From: UBA7672 sp041166025
GTDB lineage: Bacteria; Pseudomonadota; Alphaproteobacteria; Caulobacterales; Hyphomonadaceae
Reading direction: 5' to 3'
Length of the DNA: 64,000 nucleotides
Assembly (NCBI GenBank): GCA_041166025.1
Contig: JBEAMJ010000076.1
Span: 30,301-94,300, forward strand
The notes beneath the pieces were generated by a model. It saw only the letters and a list, made by a program, of their open reading frames with translations. It made no database searches and had not been told where the DNA came from. Positions 54,881-63,575 of the stretch are shown piece after piece. Every line of letters starts with the position of its first letter. Within the stretch, counting starts at the first letter, position 1. The position numbers were made by a program, and so were the translations under genes.

Positions 54881-55494
54881 TCAGGCTGGCGCTCACCGGA
54901 TCGATCGGCATGGGCAAATCCGCCACCGCCGCAATGTTCGCGGCGCGGGGCGTGCCGGTCTATGACGCAGACGCTGCCGTCCACGCCGTCTACGCGCCGG
55001 GCGGGGAGGCAGTCGCGCCACTGGAAGCGGCCTTTCCCGGCGTCACCGGACCGGACGGCGGCATCGACCGCCGCCGGCTGCGCCAGCGCGTGATCGACAG
55101 TCCTGAGGCGATGAAGCAACTGGAGGGGATCGTTCATCCAATCGTCGGCGCACGCCAGGCCGCCTTCCTTGAAACGGCCCGCAAGGGGGGCCACGATATC
55201 GTCGTCCTGGACATCCCGCTTCTCTTCGAGACCGGCGGAGACAAGCGCGCTGACGCCATTCTGGTGGTGAGCGCGCCCCCGGAGGTGCAGAAGGCCCGCG
55301 TTCTGGCCCGCGGCCAGATGAGCGAAGCCGAATTCGAAGCGATACGCGCGCGCCAGATCCCCGACGCCATCAAGCGGGCGAAGGCGGATTTTCTGATCGA
55401 TACCAGCCTGGGGTTCATCCACGCGGAAGAATGTGTGGACGAAATCCTGAGCCAGCTGCGCCAGCGGATCGCAAATTCGCGCGAAGCAACCTAG
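54877..55494 (+). CDS. coaE: Dephospho-CoA kinase
   Basis: A 205-residue P-loop kinase for the last step of CoA synthesis. Walker A GSIGMGKSATA at residues 7-17, GVPVYDADAAVHAVY, and VVLDIPLLFETG in the middle. Part of the PPSR-maf-aroE-coaE-dnaQ operon, all overlapping up to this gene, with dnaQ 9 bp downstream. Confidence 0.96.
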   Translation: MIRLALTGSIGMGKSATAAMFAARGVPVYDADAAVHAVYAPGGEAVAPLEAAFPGVTGPDGGIDRRRLRQRVIDSPEAMKQLEGIVHPIVGARQAAFLETARKGGHDIVVLDIPLLFETGGDKRADAILVVSAPPEVQKARVLARGQMSEAEFEAIRARQIPDAIKRAKADFLIDTSLGFIHAEECVDEILSQLRQRIANSREAT

Positions 55495-55503
55495 GACGGA
55501 CCC

Positions 55504-56211
55504 ATGCGCGAGATCGTCTTCGACACCGAAACCACCGGCCTTAACCCGGATCATGCCGATCCGGAGCAGTGCGACCGCATTGTCGAGGTCGGCTGCATCG
55601 AGCTGTTCAACTACCTTCCGACAGGACGCGAGCTGCAGATCTACATCAATCCCGGACGGCCCGTCTCCGAGGCCACGGTGCGCATCACGGGCATCACCAA
55701 CGAGACATTGCGCGGCAAGCCGCGATTCGAGGAGATCGTCGACCGGCTGATGGACTTCTTCGGCGATTCTCCCATCGTCGCACACAATGCCGAGTTCGAC
55801 CGCAGCTTCCTCAACGCGGAGCTTGTCCGCCTCGGCCGGCCGACCCTCCCGAAGGAGCGCTTCATAGACACCCTCGTGCTCGCGCGCGAACACCGGCCCG
55901 GTTCGCCGGCCTCGCTCGATGCGGTGTGCAAGCGCTTCGACATCTCGATCAAGGATCGGGTTTTGCACGGCGCACTGCTCGATGCGCAGCTCTTGGCCAT
56001 GGCTTATCTCGAACTCCGCGGCGGACGCGAACGCAAGTTCGAGTTCGCAAGTTCTGCTGTCGGGGCCGGCCGCGGGGGGCAGGTGATCTACGCACCGCGC
56101 CTTCCGCGCCCGGTCCCGCTGCCCAGCCGTATCAGGCCCGAGGAAGAAGCCGCTCACACCGCATTCGTCGGCGCCCTTGGCGAGAACGCGGTCTGGAAGA
56201 AGTACAGCTGA
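55504..56211 (+). CDS. dnaQ: DNA polymerase III epsilon subunit (3'-5' proofreading)
   Basis: A 235-residue DEDDh exonuclease. ExoI is FDTETTGLNP (residues 5-14), ExoII is VAHNAEFDRSFL near residue 95, and ExoIII is HGALLDAQLLAMAYLEL near residue 157 with the catalytic His. It corrects replication errors on Pol III. The short C-terminal tail beyond about 180 should bind the alpha subunit. Last gene of the origin-proximal operon. Confidence 0.96.
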   Translation: MREIVFDTETTGLNPDHADPEQCDRIVEVGCIELFNYLPTGRELQIYINPGRPVSEATVRITGITNETLRGKPRFEEIVDRLMDFFGDSPIVAHNAEFDRSFLNAELVRLGRPTLPKERFIDTLVLAREHRPGSPASLDAVCKRFDISIKDRVLHGALLDAQLLAMAYLELRGGRERKFEFASSAVGAGRGGQVIYAPRLPRPVPLPSRIRPEEEAAHTAFVGALGENAVWKKYS

Positions 56212-56279
56212 TCTGCATGGACTGGCGGTTCATCGCCCGGTGCGCCTAGACTGCAGGGCTTCACCGCAAGGCGCGCATC

Positions 56280-57317
56280 ATGAAAGCTCTTACCTATCAC
56301 GCCCCCAGGGATATCCGCTTCGAGTCGATCCCGGATGCGAAGGTCACCAAGCCGCATGCGGCGCTGGTCAGGGTGAAGGCCTGTGCGATCTGCGGCAGCG
56401 ACCTTCACATCTATCAGGGCCATGGCTTCAGCGACGACACAGGCTTCTGCGTGGGCCACGAGGCGGTCGGCGAGATTGTCGAGACCGGCTCGAACGTCGA
56501 GACGCTGAAGGTCGGCGATCAGGTGATGATCTCGGCCGCCGTCGGTTGCGGACGCTGCCCAGCTTGCCGGGCAGGCGATTGCGTCCGCTGCATCTACAGC
56601 GCGACCGGGTGTTACGGCCTCAGCCATGCGTTGCCGGGTTGCCAGGCCGAGGCCGTCATGGTGCCGCACGCCGATCAGAACGCTGCGATCATCCCCGAAG
56701 GCCTGAGCCATGAGCAGGCGCTGATGCTCACCGACAACCTGCCGACCGCCTATCTCGGCGCCCTCAACGCCGATATCCGGCCGGGTGGCGCGGTCGCCGT
56801 GGTGGGTCTTGGCCCCATCGGCCTGATGGCTGTCGAGATCGCCTTCGTGCTGGGCGCTGCGCGCGTCTTCGCGGTCGATCTCGTGCCGGAGCGGCGCGCC
56901 GCGGCCGAGCGTCTCGGCGCCATTGCGCTGCCGCCGGGCGATGAACGCGCCGTGCTGAAGGAGCTGACGAAGGGGCATCTGGCCGACAGCGTGATCGAGG
57001 CCGTCGGCGCCGACGCAACGCTCAAGCTGGCGCTCGCACTCGCGGGAAAGCAGGCGACTGTCTCCACCATCGGCGTGAGCCAGACCAAGCAGTTCCCATT
57101 CCCGATGGCCCTGGCATTCAACAAGGGGCTCACCTTCCGCACCAGCCTGTGCTCGGTGGTCAAGCACTGGGGCGAACTCGTTCCGCTGGTTCGCGGCGGT
57201 CGGCTGAAGCCGCAGCAATTCATCTCCCACCGTATGCCGCTGGCGCAGGGCGCGCACGCCTACGCCCTGTTCAACGACAGGCGCGAGGGGGCCCTGAAAA
57301 TGGTGCTGACCTGCTGA
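56280..57317 (+). CDS. Zinc-dependent alcohol dehydrogenase (MDR family)
   Basis: A 345-residue medium-chain dehydrogenase. Catalytic zinc: CAICGSDLHIYQGHG and VGHEAVGEI. Structural zinc: CGRCPACRAGDCVRC. Rossmann fold: VAVVGLGPIGLMAVEIA near residue 175. Its substrate is not predictable. The start at 56280 (MKALTYHAP) is typical. It converges on secB with 7 bp between. Confidence 0.9.
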   Translation: MKALTYHAPRDIRFESIPDAKVTKPHAALVRVKACAICGSDLHIYQGHGFSDDTGFCVGHEAVGEIVETGSNVETLKVGDQVMISAAVGCGRCPACRAGDCVRCIYSATGCYGLSHALPGCQAEAVMVPHADQNAAIIPEGLSHEQALMLTDNLPTAYLGALNADIRPGGAVAVVGLGPIGLMAVEIAFVLGAARVFAVDLVPERRAAAERLGAIALPPGDERAVLKELTKGHLADSVIEAVGADATLKLALALAGKQATVSTIGVSQTKQFPFPMALAFNKGLTFRTSLCSVVKHWGELVPLVRGGRLKPQQFISHRMPLAQGAHAYALFNDRREGALKMVLTC

Positions 57318-57324
57318 GCTTGTC

Positions 57325-57810
57325 TCAGGCCTGCGGCTGCTGCTGGGCGCGCTGAGCCTGCTGCTGGCGGTAGAGGCCGACGAAATCGATCGGGTCGATC
57401 ATCAGCGGCGGATGGCCGCCCTCTCGTGTGATGTCCGCAATGATCCTGCGGGCAAAGGGGAAGAGCAGGCGCGGGCATTCGATCAGCAGCATCGGCTCGG
57501 CGTCCTGCGGGCTGGCGTCCTGCAGCTGCACAACACCCGCGTAGACCAGCTCGACGATGAACACGACGCTGTCCTGGCGTTTCGCCCGTGCGGAGAGCTT
57601 CAGCTCAACAGCGAAAATCCTCTCCTGCGGCGGCCCGGGCTCGACGCGAACATCGATACCGAGCTCGATCTCCGGCGCCTTGTCGCCATTCTGCCCCGAA
57701 AACAGCCCCGGATTCTCGAACGAAAGGTCCTTAACGTATTGGGCGAGCACGCGGATCATCGGCGGGCCGGCGGCGGCCCTGCCAGCATCCGGAGTGGCGG
57801 CTTCAGTCAT
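57325..57810 (-). CDS. secB: Protein-export chaperone SecB
   Basis: A 161-residue tetrameric chaperone keeping preproteins unfolded for SecA. Family features: VLAQYVKDLSFENPG, VELVYAGVVQL, LLIECPRLLFPFARRIIADITREGGHPPLMIDPIDF. Its C-terminus is Gln-rich (RQQQAQRAQQQPQ), a little longer than in E. coli. Divergent from the Tim44 gene across a 160-bp spacer that holds a predicted promoter for the latter. Confidence 0.96.
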   Translation of the reverse strand: MTEAATPDAGRAAAGPPMIRVLAQYVKDLSFENPGLFSGQNGDKAPEIELGIDVRVEPGPPQERIFAVELKLSARAKRQDSVVFIVELVYAGVVQLQDASPQDAEPMLLIECPRLLFPFARRIIADITREGGHPPLMIDPIDFVGLYRQQQAQRAQQQPQA

Positions 57811-57885
57811 GGTTTCGAGGTCCGAAAACAGCAGTGGCAGGAGGCCGGGCGGCTATCACGCTGGCGCGACGGCGGCAACAACGGG

Positions 57886-57913
57886 CTGACTCCGCGGGTT
57901 TTGTGTCTATATT
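57886..57913 (+). promoter_or_regulatory. Predicted promoter of the Tim44-domain gene
   Basis: CTGACT, a 16-bp spacer and TATATT. A GACTC (GANTC) site at 57888-57892 overlaps the -35, so methylation could affect it. A 6-bp hairpin (57926-57943, ACAGGG/CCCTGT) lies in the leader. Confidence 0.45.
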
Positions 57914-57970
57914 GACGTGAGGACCACAGGGAGAGTGCCCTGTCTGTCCGCAACATCTTGAAGGCCGGTC

Positions 57971-58579
57971 TTGTCCATTGATCTGATCATACTTGCGGCG
58001 ATTGCGGTTTTTGTCATTTCCCGCCTCTACGCCGTCCTTGGACAAAAAACCGGGGCGGAACCACGCCCGCGTCCTTATCGCGAGGCCCCCGTCCGGGCGG
58101 CCGAACAGGCCGAGGATGCCAAGACGGATGAGGACAAGCGCAAGCTTCGCCCGGCTTTCACGGGCCCGGCTGCAGCCGGTCTCGAGGCGATCGCCAGCGA
58201 GGATGCCTCCTTCTCACCCGATGAGTTCCTTCGCGGCGCCCGCAAGGCCTACGAGCTGATTGTCGCAGCCTTTGCCGATGGCGACCGCGACGCCCTGCGC
58301 GACCTGGTCGATCAGGATGTGTTCGACGTCTACAGCGACGCCATCGTCGATCGCCAGAAGACGGGCGCGGAACCGATGCGGCTGGTGCGCCTGCGCCAGG
58401 CGCGCATCGTCGAGGCCTCTGTCGACGCCTCGCACTTCGGTCGCGTGCTGGTGTCGTTCGAAAGCGACCTGTCAGATGGCGAAAACCTTCGCTCGGCCAG
58501 GGAAATATGGACCTTCAAGCGCTCGCTGCGGTCGGATGATCCGAACTGGGTGCTCGACGAGGTGGCGACCGCTTCCTGA
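57971..58579 (+). CDS. Tim44/TimA-domain membrane protein
   Basis: A 202-residue protein with one N-terminal membrane helix (IDLIILAAIAVFVISRLYAVLG), a charged linker, and a Tim44-like domain from about residue 80 (ASFSPDEFLRGARKAYELIVAAFADGDRDALRDLVD). Alphaproteobacterial TimA is the relative of the mitochondrial import motor anchor; its bacterial role is unclear. A TTG start at 57971 fits; no better start exists. secB next door suggests export-linked function. The usual mltA partner is missing downstream. Confidence 0.82.
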   Translation: MSIDLIILAAIAVFVISRLYAVLGQKTGAEPRPRPYREAPVRAAEQAEDAKTDEDKRKLRPAFTGPAAAGLEAIASEDASFSPDEFLRGARKAYELIVAAFADGDRDALRDLVDQDVFDVYSDAIVDRQKTGAEPMRLVRLRQARIVEASVDASHFGRVLVSFESDLSDGENLRSAREIWTFKRSLRSDDPNWVLDEVATAS

Positions 58580-58600
58580 GGGGACAGGCCGGACGCCCGC

Positions 58601-59101
58601 ATGACCCGCCGACTGACCCCAGAGGAGCGCAGGCTCTGGTCGCGCGTCGCCCGCACTGTTCGCCCCGCACCCGGCATGATCATCGCCGACGCGCCAGACC
58701 CGGCAGAAGAGATCACCGCAGGGCCGCGCGCTGCTGCGCCAGCGCCGCGCGTGGTTGCCTCCCAGCGATCGCGAACTGGCGGGCCCGAGGACCTGTCCGG
58801 CCAGCGCAAGATCCGCCGCGGCCAGCACGCCATCGACGCGCGCCTCGATCTCCATGGTCATACCCAGGACACCGCCCACCGAGAGCTTGTCGAGTTCCTG
58901 CTGCGCCAGGCCGCCGGCGGTGCGCGCTGCGTGCTGGTAATCACCGGCAAGGGGCGCCTTGGCGCCGGCATACTTCGCGCCCGCCTGTTCGACTGGATCG
59001 ACGACCCGGATCTGCGTCCTTTCATCGCCGGCTACGCCGCCGCGCATCCGCGGCATGGCGGGGCAGGGGCGACGTACATCTTCCTCCGCTCGAAGCGATA
59101 G
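58601..59101 (+). CDS. Smr-domain protein
   Basis: A 166-residue protein with a C-terminal Smr (MutS-related) nuclease-like domain: LDLHGHTQDTAHRELVEFL and VLVITGKGRLGAGILR, with HPRHGGAGATYIFLR at the end. The N-terminal half is basic and disordered. It lies 21 bp after the Tim44 gene. In many relatives an mltA gene sits between the two, and it is absent here. It may act on nicked DNA or mRNA; function unproven. It converges on the GNAT gene. Confidence 0.88.
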   Translation: MTRRLTPEERRLWSRVARTVRPAPGMIIADAPDPAEEITAGPRAAAPAPRVVASQRSRTGGPEDLSGQRKIRRGQHAIDARLDLHGHTQDTAHRELVEFLLRQAAGGARCVLVITGKGRLGAGILRARLFDWIDDPDLRPFIAGYAAAHPRHGGAGATYIFLRSKR

Positions 59102-59102
59102 C

Positions 59103-59603
59103 TCAGCGGACGTCGAACCGCTTGCGGATGCGATCGACCGGCCTTCCATCTTTCAGCGGCAGGCCCACCAGGCGGTCATAGTCCACGAAGCCTTGTCGCC
59201 CATAAAAGGCCAGCCCGCCTGCATTGTCAGCGCGGATGGTGGCGTCGATCACCCTGATCCCGGCCGCGCGCGCGGCCGCCAGCGTCCGCGCAAACAGCGC
59301 CGACCCGACGCCACGCTGGGTGAGGCCGACCCGCGCGAACGTGCCGATGGTCGCCCAGTCCGCGGGCAGGGGATCGTCCGGATCGAATGATCGCATCAGG
59401 CCCTGAAAGCCGACCAGTTCCCGGCCATCCTCCGCCACGAAACACGATACCAGCTGCGGCAATGAAATGTAGGCGGCATCCATCGACGCCGCGTCGAATG
59501 GCGTCTCGTATGCCGTCGTCCCGCCGATCGCGATGATCGCATTGATCAGTTCCGCCATCGGCCCGGCATCATCCGGCCGGGCAGGGCGAACCTGCAGGCT
59601 CAC
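59103..59603 (-). CDS. GNAT-family N-acetyltransferase
   Basis: A 166-residue GNAT with RPARPDDAGPMAELINAII at the start, GTFARVGLTQRGVGSALFART (acetyl-CoA binding, R-x-x-G-V-G-S) and NAGGLAFYGRQGFVDYDRLVG at the end. GTG 59603 overlaps the upstream gene's stop (GTGA). The open frame up to 59771 lies within that gene. Substrate unknown; it may be co-translated with the AhpD-like protein. Confidence 0.88.
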   Translation of the reverse strand: MSLQVRPARPDDAGPMAELINAIIAIGGTTAYETPFDAASMDAAYISLPQLVSCFVAEDGRELVGFQGLMRSFDPDDPLPADWATIGTFARVGLTQRGVGSALFARTLAAARAAGIRVIDATIRADNAGGLAFYGRQGFVDYDRLVGLPLKDGRPVDRIRKRFDVR

Positions 59604-59950
59604 GACGGCTGCGCCGCGAATTCGTCGTAGGCGCGCAACGCATCCGCTGCATGCACCATGCTTGGCCCGCCGCCCATCTGCAGCGTCACCGCAAGCATCT
59701 CGGCGACCTCCTGCCGCGTTGCGCCCGCACGAACCGAATTTCGGGCATGATAGGCGATACACCCCTCGCACCGAGTCGCCACGCTGATGGCGAGCGCGAT
59801 CAGCTCTTTCGTCTTGTGATCGAGAGCGCCGGAAGCCTGCGCCGCCTTCGAGAGCCGGCCATAGGCCTTCACCGGCTCGGGGATCAGCTCGAGCAAATGT
59901 GCGACATGGGCATCGACCTCTGCGATACGCTCAGCAGCCTGTTCGGACAT
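59600..59950 (-). CDS. AhpD-like carboxymuconolactone decarboxylase-family protein
   Basis: A 116-residue alpha-helical protein of the CMD/AhpD family. The redox motif CEGCIAYHARNSV has the CxxC and adjacent His of AhpD-type reductases, so a peroxide-related role is more likely than lactone decarboxylation. It follows hisE by 23 bp on the same strand and may be read through from the his operon. Confidence 0.88.
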   Translation of the reverse strand: MSEQAAERIAEVDAHVAHLLELIPEPVKAYGRLSKAAQASGALDHKTKELIALAISVATRCEGCIAYHARNSVRAGATRQEVAEMLAVTLQMGGGPSMVHAADALRAYDEFAAQPS

Positions 59951-59973
59951 GCCCGGCCTCCCTTGTTGTGCGA

Positions 59974-60324
59974 TCAGCTACGTGAGGCTTTCTCGGCGAT
60001 CCCGGAAACACCTTGCCGGTCCGCCAGAACCTTCGCCACTGCATCCAGCGGCACACCCCGCGCGCGCAGCGCGACCAGCAGATGATAGAGGACATCACCC
60101 GCCTCCTTCGCGACTTCGGCGTCGCCCTGGGAAGCAACCGCCAGCGCCGCTTCTACGCCCTCCTCGCCCAGCTTCTTCGCTGCGAGAGCAGGCCCGCCTG
60201 CCAGAAGTCTGGCCGTCCACGACGTGGAGGGGTCTTCGCCAACGCGCGCATCAATAGTCTTCGCGAGATCGTTGAGCACTTCGCCGAGATAGGCTGCAGG
60301 CCCGAGCGGATCGTGCTGAGTCAT
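59974..60324 (-). CDS. hisE: Phosphoribosyl-ATP pyrophosphatase
   Basis: A 116-residue MazG-like all-helical enzyme of histidine biosynthesis step 2. Seen: LAKTIDARVGEDPSTSWTARLL, KKLGEEGVEAALAVASQ with the metal-binding E-x-x-E, and EAGDVLYHLLVALRARGV. ATG 60324 overlaps the hisF stop. The fused HisI domain seen in enterobacteria is absent. Confidence 0.93.
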   Translation of the reverse strand: MTQHDPLGPAAYLGEVLNDLAKTIDARVGEDPSTSWTARLLAGGPALAAKKLGEEGVEAALAVASQGDAEVAKEAGDVLYHLLVALRARGVPLDAVAKVLADRQGVSGIAEKASRS

Positions 60325-61088
60325 GCGGCCTCCGTCATGCGCACCGGCGCGCCAGCGTCCGCGATTGCGCGCTTGGCGTCCGCCACCGTGGCTTCGCCGA
60401 AATGGAAGATCGAGGCTGCAAGCACTGCGTCGGCCCCACCCTCGGTCACGGCTTCGGCCATGTGTTGCACGTTTCCGGCGCCGCCGGAGGCGATGATCGG
60501 CACGCGCACCACAGCGCGGATCGCGCGCAGCAGCTCGATATCGTAGCCGCTCTTCGCGCCATCGCGGTCCATCGAGGTCAACAGGATTTCCCCCGCGCCG
60601 AGCTCGGCCGCGCGCCGCGCGAACGCCACAGCGTCCTTGCCCGTCGAGTTGCGCCCGCCATGGGTATAGACAACCCAACCCTCTGCCTCGCGCTTCACGT
60701 CCAGCGCCATCACGACCGCCTGCGAGCCCACCTTCCGGGCGCAGGCGGTAAGGATGTCGGGCTCCAGCACGGCGGCCGTATTGATCGCCACCTTGTCCGC
60801 GCCCGCTTTCAGCATGGCCACCATGTCGTCCGGCGTGCGTACGCCGCCGCCAACGGTGAGCGGCATGAAGCAGGCATCAGCGGTGCGCTCCACAACGTCG
60901 ATCATCGTGCCGCGATTCTCGTGGCTGGCCGTGATATCCAGGAAGCACAACTCGTCCGCGCCCTGTGCGTCATAGGCCCGAGCAAGCGCGACGGGATCGC
61001 CCGCATCGCGCAGATCGACAAAGTTGACGCCCTTCACAGTGCGCCCGTCCTTCACGTCGAGACACGGGATAATGCGGACCTTCAGCAT
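60321..61088 (-). CDS. hisF: Imidazole glycerol phosphate synthase subunit HisF
   Basis: A 255-residue TIM barrel, cyclase half of IGP synthase. Catalytic Asp in IPCLDVKDGRTVKGVNF (D11) and in VMALDVKREAEGW (about 130). Phosphate-binding loops near TVGGGVRTPDDM and IIASGGAGN. It needs HisH, encoded 1.8 kb upstream in the same cluster. Confidence 0.97.
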   Translation of the reverse strand: MLKVRIIPCLDVKDGRTVKGVNFVDLRDAGDPVALARAYDAQGADELCFLDITASHENRGTMIDVVERTADACFMPLTVGGGVRTPDDMVAMLKAGADKVAINTAAVLEPDILTACARKVGSQAVVMALDVKREAEGWVVYTHGGRNSTGKDAVAFARRAAELGAGEILLTSMDRDGAKSGYDIELLRAIRAVVRVPIIASGGAGNVQHMAEAVTEGGADAVLAASIFHFGEATVADAKRAIADAGAPVRMTEAA

Positions 61089-61108
61089 GCCGTGGTTCTA
61101 GGCCGCGC

Positions 61109-62038
61109 TCAGCCCCCCGGCAATGCAAACGTCGCAAACAGCGGCTGGTGGTCCGAGCCAATGTCCGGCCCGACGCGATGATCGACGAGCAGCAGCTCGC
61201 CGCCGAACCTGATGTGGTCAATCGGCAAGCCAAGCCAGCCAGCGAAGGCGGGGAAGGTTCCCGCAAAACGCGGGTCGCCCGCGCGCAGACCGGGCGAGGC
61301 GCCATAGGCGCGTCCCCACGGTGTCACATTGAAGTCGCCGGCGACGATGAAGGGCCGGGACACATCGAGGCGCTCGGCAATGCGCGCAAGTTGCCTGTCG
61401 CGGTCCGCCTTGAGATCCGGGTTGCCGGGCGAGGGCGGATGCGTCGTCACCAGCTGCACGCCTCCAACCTCGCCGCGGATGATGACACCATGGCTGCCTG
61501 GAAATGCCTCATACCCGATCCCGGTCGCGCTGCGGGCCGCAAGCGCCGACCGCCGGATCAGCTTGAGCCCATCGAGACCGGCGTCCGGCAGGGAGCGTTC
61601 CAGGTGATCCGGAAACAGGCTTGCAAGGCCCTCCAGCGTCAGCGAGTCCGGAACCTCATAGATCGCCACGACATCGGCGCCGTATGCATTCGCCTCGTGC
61701 ACAAGCCTGTCCAGCGCCATTGCAGACCCATGAACATTGGCGCTCGCCACCCGCAGCAATCGCGCTTCCGGCGGCCCCTGTTGCGGCAACGCAAATCCGC
61801 CGACGCCAAGCACGAGCGCGAGATTGATCGCAGCCGCTGCCGCCGCGACGCAGGCCGCGCCGATCATCCCCCGCCACCCCGCGAGCCCTGCAGCGATCAT
61901 CGCAAGCAGAAAGAGATGCTTGGGCCAGTGCGCAAGAAGATCGAGCGCCCAGCCTGTGCGGCCGCCCAGCCCGAGTCTGTCGCCAAGACCGAGAAGCGTA
62001 AGTGCGGCGGCCAGCCCGGCCAGCACCCAGACACTCAC
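61109..62038 (-). CDS. EEP-family (endonuclease/exonuclease/phosphatase) membrane protein
   Basis: A 309-residue protein: three hydrophobic segments in residues 1-85, then an EEP domain with LRVASANVHGSA, IYEVPDSL, PFIVAGDFNVTPWGRAY and GSDHQPLFATF at the end. This is the YafD/DUF-type nuclease-phosphatase fold. The start is uncertain: GTG 62038 avoids most overlap with hisA, while ATG 62119 would overlap hisA by 44 bp. Inserted between hisA and hisF, so it is probably co-transcribed with the his operon, although no histidine role is known. Confidence 0.8.
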   Translation of the reverse strand: MSVWVLAGLAAALTLLGLGDRLGLGGRTGWALDLLAHWPKHLFLLAMIAAGLAGWRGMIGAACVAAAAAAINLALVLGVGGFALPQQGPPEARLLRVASANVHGSAMALDRLVHEANAYGADVVAIYEVPDSLTLEGLASLFPDHLERSLPDAGLDGLKLIRRSALAARSATGIGYEAFPGSHGVIIRGEVGGVQLVTTHPPSPGNPDLKADRDRQLARIAERLDVSRPFIVAGDFNVTPWGRAYGASPGLRAGDPRFAGTFPAFAGWLGLPIDHIRFGGELLLVDHRVGPDIGSDHQPLFATFALPGG

Positions 62039-62075
62039 GGAAATCGGATGATCTGCGTTTGCGCGCGCGCCGCCA

Positions 62076-62798
62076 TCAACGCGCCGCACGCAGCGCCTCG
62101 GCCGGATCAATATCGCCATCGTAGAGCGCGCGCCCGAGGATCGCGCCTGCGATCGCTCGTCCGGCGCGCCCCTTGAGGGCGGCGATGTCAGCGACATCCC
62201 GCACACCCCCTGAGGCGATGATCGGGATCGATACGGCATTTGCCAGCGCGCCGGTGAGGTCGACATTTACGCCCGACTTCAAACCGTCTCGCGCAATGTC
62301 CGTCACGATGATCGCCGCGACGCCACATCCCTCGAACGCTTTTGCGAGCTCGACCGCCTGCATGTCGGTTGTCTCGGCCCAGCCATGCACAGCCACGCAT
62401 CCATCGCGCGCATCTATGCCCACGGCCACCTGGCCGGGAAATGCCCGCGCCGCTTCCTTCACAAAATCTGGGTCGCGCACCGCGGCGGTGCCGAGGATCA
62501 CGCGCGCAATGCCGCCATCCAGCCAGCGCTCAACGCCGGCCATGTCGCGAATCCCGCCGCCAAGCTGCACTGGCGCGCGGATCACGTCGAGAATGGAGGA
62601 CACCGCGTTATGGTTCACAGAATGGCCCTCGAAGGCCCCGTTGAGATCGACGACGTGCAGCGCCTCGAAACCCATCGCCGCGAAGCGCATGGCCTGATCT
62701 GCCGGATCATTGTTGAACGAGGTCGCGGTTGACATATCGCCGCGCAGCAGGCGAACGCACACGCCGTCCTTCAGGTCGATCGCTGGATAGAGCTTCAT
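62076..62798 (-). CDS. hisA: Phosphoribosylformimino-AICAR-P isomerase
   Basis: A 240-residue TIM barrel catalysing histidine biosynthesis step 4. Catalytic Asp8 in PAIDLKDGVCVRLLRGD, QLGGGIRDMAGVERWL, VTDIARDGL with the second Asp, and ASGGVRDVADI. Its product goes to HisF/HisH. The following EEP gene lies between it and hisF. Confidence 0.97.
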   Translation of the reverse strand: MKLYPAIDLKDGVCVRLLRGDMSTATSFNNDPADQAMRFAAMGFEALHVVDLNGAFEGHSVNHNAVSSILDVIRAPVQLGGGIRDMAGVERWLDGGIARVILGTAAVRDPDFVKEAARAFPGQVAVGIDARDGCVAVHGWAETTDMQAVELAKAFEGCGVAAIIVTDIARDGLKSGVNVDLTGALANAVSIPIIASGGVRDVADIAALKGRAGRAIAGAILGRALYDGDIDPAEALRAAR

Positions 62799-62899
62799 GT
62801 CCGCGTTCGGCTCCGGGGCTTTCTGCCGCGTCCTTGGAATGGGTAAACACTACACCCGACATGCTTAACGGATAGCCAAACTGCGGCGCATCGCCACCC

Positions 62900-63544
62900 T
62901 TATGGCTTCCAGCGCAGGAAGTTCGCGAGCAGGGTCTGGCCCGCCTTCTGGCTCTTTTCAGGATGGAACTGGGTGCCGAACAGGTTGTCGCGCGCCACAG
63001 CAGCGACAAACTTCCCGCCATAATCACACCGGGCCGCGACATGATCGCGGCGTTCGGCCTTCAGCGCGTAGGAGTGGACGAAGTAAACGTGCGGATCGGG
63101 CCCCAGGCCGGCAAGGCAGGGATGGTCGGTCAGATCCGTCAGCACGTTCCAGCCCATGTGGGGGATGGGCAGGGCGGGATTGGCGGGCTGGAGACGCTCG
63201 ACCGCGCCCGGGATCCAGTCCAGCCCGCGTGTCTCAACATCCTCGCGCCCGACGGTCGCCATGAGCTGCATGCCCACACAGACGCCAAGGAAAGGCCGCC
63301 GGCTTCTGAACACCGCCTCGTTCAGCGCCTCCCTGACGCCGCTCCGGTCCGACAGCCCCGCAGCGCAGTCTGCAAAATGCCCCACGCCAGGAAGCACGAT
63401 GCGATCGGCCTGACGGATCCGGTCCGGATCATCGGTCAGCGTGACGTCGAGCCGGATTTCATGATGGTTCGCGGTTGCCTCCAGCGCGCGCTGCACGGAT
63501 CGGACATTGCCCGATCCATAGTCAATGATGGCGAGGCGGGTCAT
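62900..63544 (-). CDS. hisH: Imidazole glycerol phosphate synthase subunit HisH
   Basis: A 214-residue class I glutamine amidotransferase. Nucleophile Cys in PFLGVCVGMQLMA near residue 85 and the catalytic His-x-Glu pair in GTQFHPEKSQ near the C-terminus. DYGSGNVRSVQRALE is the N-terminal signature. It feeds ammonia to HisF. The 101-bp gap before hisA is longer than other gaps in the cluster and has no obvious gene. Confidence 0.96.
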   Translation of the reverse strand: MTRLAIIDYGSGNVRSVQRALEATANHHEIRLDVTLTDDPDRIRQADRIVLPGVGHFADCAAGLSDRSGVREALNEAVFRSRRPFLGVCVGMQLMATVGREDVETRGLDWIPGAVERLQPANPALPIPHMGWNVLTDLTDHPCLAGLGPDPHVYFVHSYALKAERRDHVAARCDYGGKFVAAVARDNLFGTQFHPEKSQKAGQTLLANFLRWKP

Positions 63545-63575
63545 CGAGGCGATCTAGCGCCTTCCCCGGCAGCTG

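Noticed and set aside
58472..59149. A 225-codon minus-strand frame
   Set aside because: Antisense to smr, which has clear Smr motifs.
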